A stretch of DNA of 7,419 nucleotides from Eubacterium sp. (lineage in GTDB: Bacteria > Bacillota_A > Clostridia > Lachnospirales > Lachnospiraceae): positions 1-7,419 of the forward strand of contig JAMPGN010000206.1 in the NCBI GenBank assembly GCA_023663915.1, read 5' to 3'. Numbering within the stretch: the first letter of the stretch is position 1; each line of letters starts with the position of its first letter. Of the stretch, positions 6,242 to 7,419 are shown piece after piece. The position numbers and the translations under genes are program-made. The notes under the pieces were generated by a model, which searched no databases, was not told where the DNA came from, and was given only the letters and a program-made list of their open reading frames with translations.

Positions 6242-7342
6242 TTAGTCTGCTGCGCTTCCCATAACTTCCTTATAGTTTTCAGGCGTACATACAGTTGCCG
6301 GAACAGCCGTTGCCATCTCCATCTCCGTGCCGTCTACGATATAGTCATGTAAAATCTGGATCGCGGTAGCGCCGATGGAATCTGCGGAGAAATAGCAGGA
6401 AGATTTCATACAAACATCCTTGCCTGCATTCCACTCATCTTTTGCCAGATAAGCGCCGAGGCCGATTACGCAGGAATCCTTATCCAGACCTGCCGTCTCT
6501 AATGCTCTCACACCGCCCATTGCGGATTCTTCATTTGCGGACATAACCAGCCATTTCTTGATCTGCGGATTCGCTGTGATCACTGCGGTAGCCGCCTGAT
6601 TACCCTTATCAGTGGTACCATCATTATCTCCATAGAAAACTCTGCTCTCATCAAAGCTGGTCATCTCCAGAAACTTATCTTTCTCGCCTTCTGTTCTGGG
6701 CACACAGCTGGAAACAGTATCCATGGTCAGGAACAATACGCCGCACTCCGGATCGTCAACTAAATTATTGTCGATCGCATACTGCGCCATCCACTCGCCA
6801 TTTGCCATACCGATGTTATAACCGTCGATACCAACCCACGGCGCAATCTTCTCGCCGTTTACTTCCAGTGCATCATCTACTGCTACTACAGGAATACCAG
6901 CCTCTGCGCACTTATCTACCACTGCCTGGCTCATGGTCTGATCCGGTACGCAGATGATGATGCCGGATGCTTTCTCGGAAATCGCTGTGTCAACGAATTT
7001 CAAGCATGTTTCCGGGTTCATCTGTGCATCACAGTAAACCAGCTCGCCGCCCAGCTCTTCTGTCTTTGCTTTTGCCGCATCTCCTTCGTCAATAAACCAT
7101 GTCTGGTCGCCTGCTTTGTAGATCGCATATATCTTACTAAACTCCCCGCCGCCTGCTGCCGCCTCTGCGGGTGCTGCTTCTTCTGCTGCGGATGCTGCCT
7201 CTTCCGCTGCCGGAGCTTCTGCCTCTGCTGCTGCCGGGGCATCTGCTGCCGGAGCGCTTGCGCTCTCAGACTCTCCGCCGCATCCTGTCAGCATACCTAC
7301 TACCATCGCTGCCGTTAAAACTGCTGATAATACCTTTTTCAT
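6242..7342 (-). CDS. Sugar ABC transporter substrate-binding lipoprotein, AraF-like
   Basis: A 366-residue type I periplasmic-binding-fold protein anchored to the outer face of the membrane. It starts with a lipoprotein signal peptide (MKKVLSAVLTAAMVVGMLTG) and lipobox LTGC with the lipid-bearing cysteine at residue 21. A low-complexity Ala/Glu/Pro linker (about 24-66) follows, then the two-lobed binding domain from EFSKIYAIYK onward. From memory, the domain follows E. coli AraF: KAGDQTWF (76-83), GIIICVPD (127-134), VVAVDDALE (152-160), VPRTEG (214-219), KKWLVMSANEESAMGGVRA (262-280) and VIGLGAY (292-298). It would deliver L-arabinose or a related sugar to a permease and ATPase, neither of which is in the window. 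AAAAGGAGG (7350-7358) fixes the start. The mature domain has ten cysteines, which is unusual for an exported protein. A broader galactose/ribose specificity is possible. Confidence 0.94.
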   Translation of the reverse strand: MKKVLSAVLTAAMVVGMLTGCGGESESASAPAADAPAAAEAEAPAAEEAASAAEEAAPAEAAAGGGEFSKIYAIYKAGDQTWFIDEGDAAKAKTEELGGELVYCDAQMNPETCLKFVDTAISEKASGIIICVPDQTMSQAVVDKCAEAGIPVVAVDDALEVNGEKIAPWVGIDGYNIGMANGEWMAQYAIDNNLVDDPECGVLFLTMDTVSSCVPRTEGEKDKFLEMTSFDESRVFYGDNDGTTDKGNQAATAVITANPQIKKWLVMSANEESAMGGVRALETAGLDKDSCVIGLGAYLAKDEWNAGKDVCMKSSCYFSADSIGATAIQILHDYIVDGTEMEMATAVPATVCTPENYKEVMGSAAD

Positions 7343-7349
7343 TTCTTTT

Positions 7350-7358
7350 CCTCCTTTT
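7350..7358 (-). promoter_or_regulatory. Ribosome binding site of the sugar-binding lipoprotein gene
   Basis: Read on the minus strand, AAAAGGAGG lies 7 bases before the ATG at 7340-7342. It is a strong site, in keeping with the high expression usual for sugar-binding lipoproteins. Confidence 0.8.
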
Positions 7359-7364
7359 GAGTTG

Positions 7365-7385
7365 AGGTAGTGTCAAATACTACCT
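7365..7385. promoter_or_regulatory. Palindrome in the leader of the lipoprotein gene
   Basis: AGGTAGT (7365-7371) and ACTACCT (7379-7385) form a perfect 7-bp inverted repeat around a 7-base centre, just upstream of the ribosome site. It may be a dimeric repressor operator (21 bases overall) or an mRNA leader hairpin. It is followed by no T-run, so it is not an intrinsic terminator. A minus-strand TATAAA at 7410-7415 could be the -10 box, with the -35 box beyond the window edge, which would put the palindrome near or just after the transcription start. Confidence 0.45.
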
Positions 7386-7419
7386 TGTTTTTTGCTACTA
7401 AAACCTTGATTTATAGGAG

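Noticed and set aside
7141..7290. Low-complexity GCT/GCC/GCG-rich stretch as a possible tandem DNA repeat
   Set aside because: It is explained by the Ala/Glu/Pro linker that follows the lipobox in many Clostridia lipoproteins. No exact repeat unit is maintained.
7018..7365. Gln/Arg-rich minus frame and Leu/Pro-rich plus frame over the lipoprotein N-terminus
   Set aside because: Both are frame-shifted or antisense readings of the Ala/Glu/Pro-coding repeat region, not genes.

Overview
The window looks like chromosomal DNA from a gut-type, low-to-mid GC anaerobic Firmicute, most likely a Lachnospiraceae-like Clostridia. This is inferred from the strong GGAGG ribosome binding sites, sigma-A style promoters, the lipoprotein style with an Ala/Glu/Pro linker, cysteine-rich extracytoplasmic and cytosolic proteins, and the gene types (AraC regulator, TPR-DUF5107 protein, AraF-like sugar-binding lipoprotein). 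The species cannot be fixed from the sequence alone.

Layout, left to right. (1) Bases 1-542, minus strand: the N-terminal 180 codons of an N6-adenine DNA methyltransferase of the Eco57I/BsuBI-PstI type, cut off by the window edge. It is clearly AT-richer (about 35% GC by hand count) than the rest and probably belongs to a restriction-modification unit continuing to the left. (2) Bases 782-1459, plus strand: an unrecognised three-helix membrane protein. It overlaps by 9 bases, tail to tail, a small unrecognised minus-strand gene (1451-1669). (3) Bases 1804-5112, minus strand: a 1102-residue cytosolic DUF5107 plus TPR protein, closed by a perfect 10-bp stem terminator. (4) Bases 5300-6151, plus strand: an AraC-family regulator with an N-terminal cupin-like sensor domain, divergent from the DUF5107 gene. 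(5) A shared terminator hairpin, then (6) bases 6242-7342, minus strand: a sugar-binding lipoprotein of an ABC importer, resembling E. coli AraF.

The three genes from 1804 to 7342 form a plausible carbohydrate module. The lipoprotein would capture a pentose-type or related sugar outside the cell, and the AraC protein would sense a ligand in the cytoplasm. The DUF5107-TPR protein, whose N-terminal half has aldose-epimerase-like features, would act on the imported sugar or glycoside. The divergent intergenic region carries a tandem 8-bp direct repeat and a small palindrome that are good operator candidates. The function of the DUF5107-TPR protein is the main open question of this window. No RNA genes, CRISPR arrays, insertion sequences or origins were seen.
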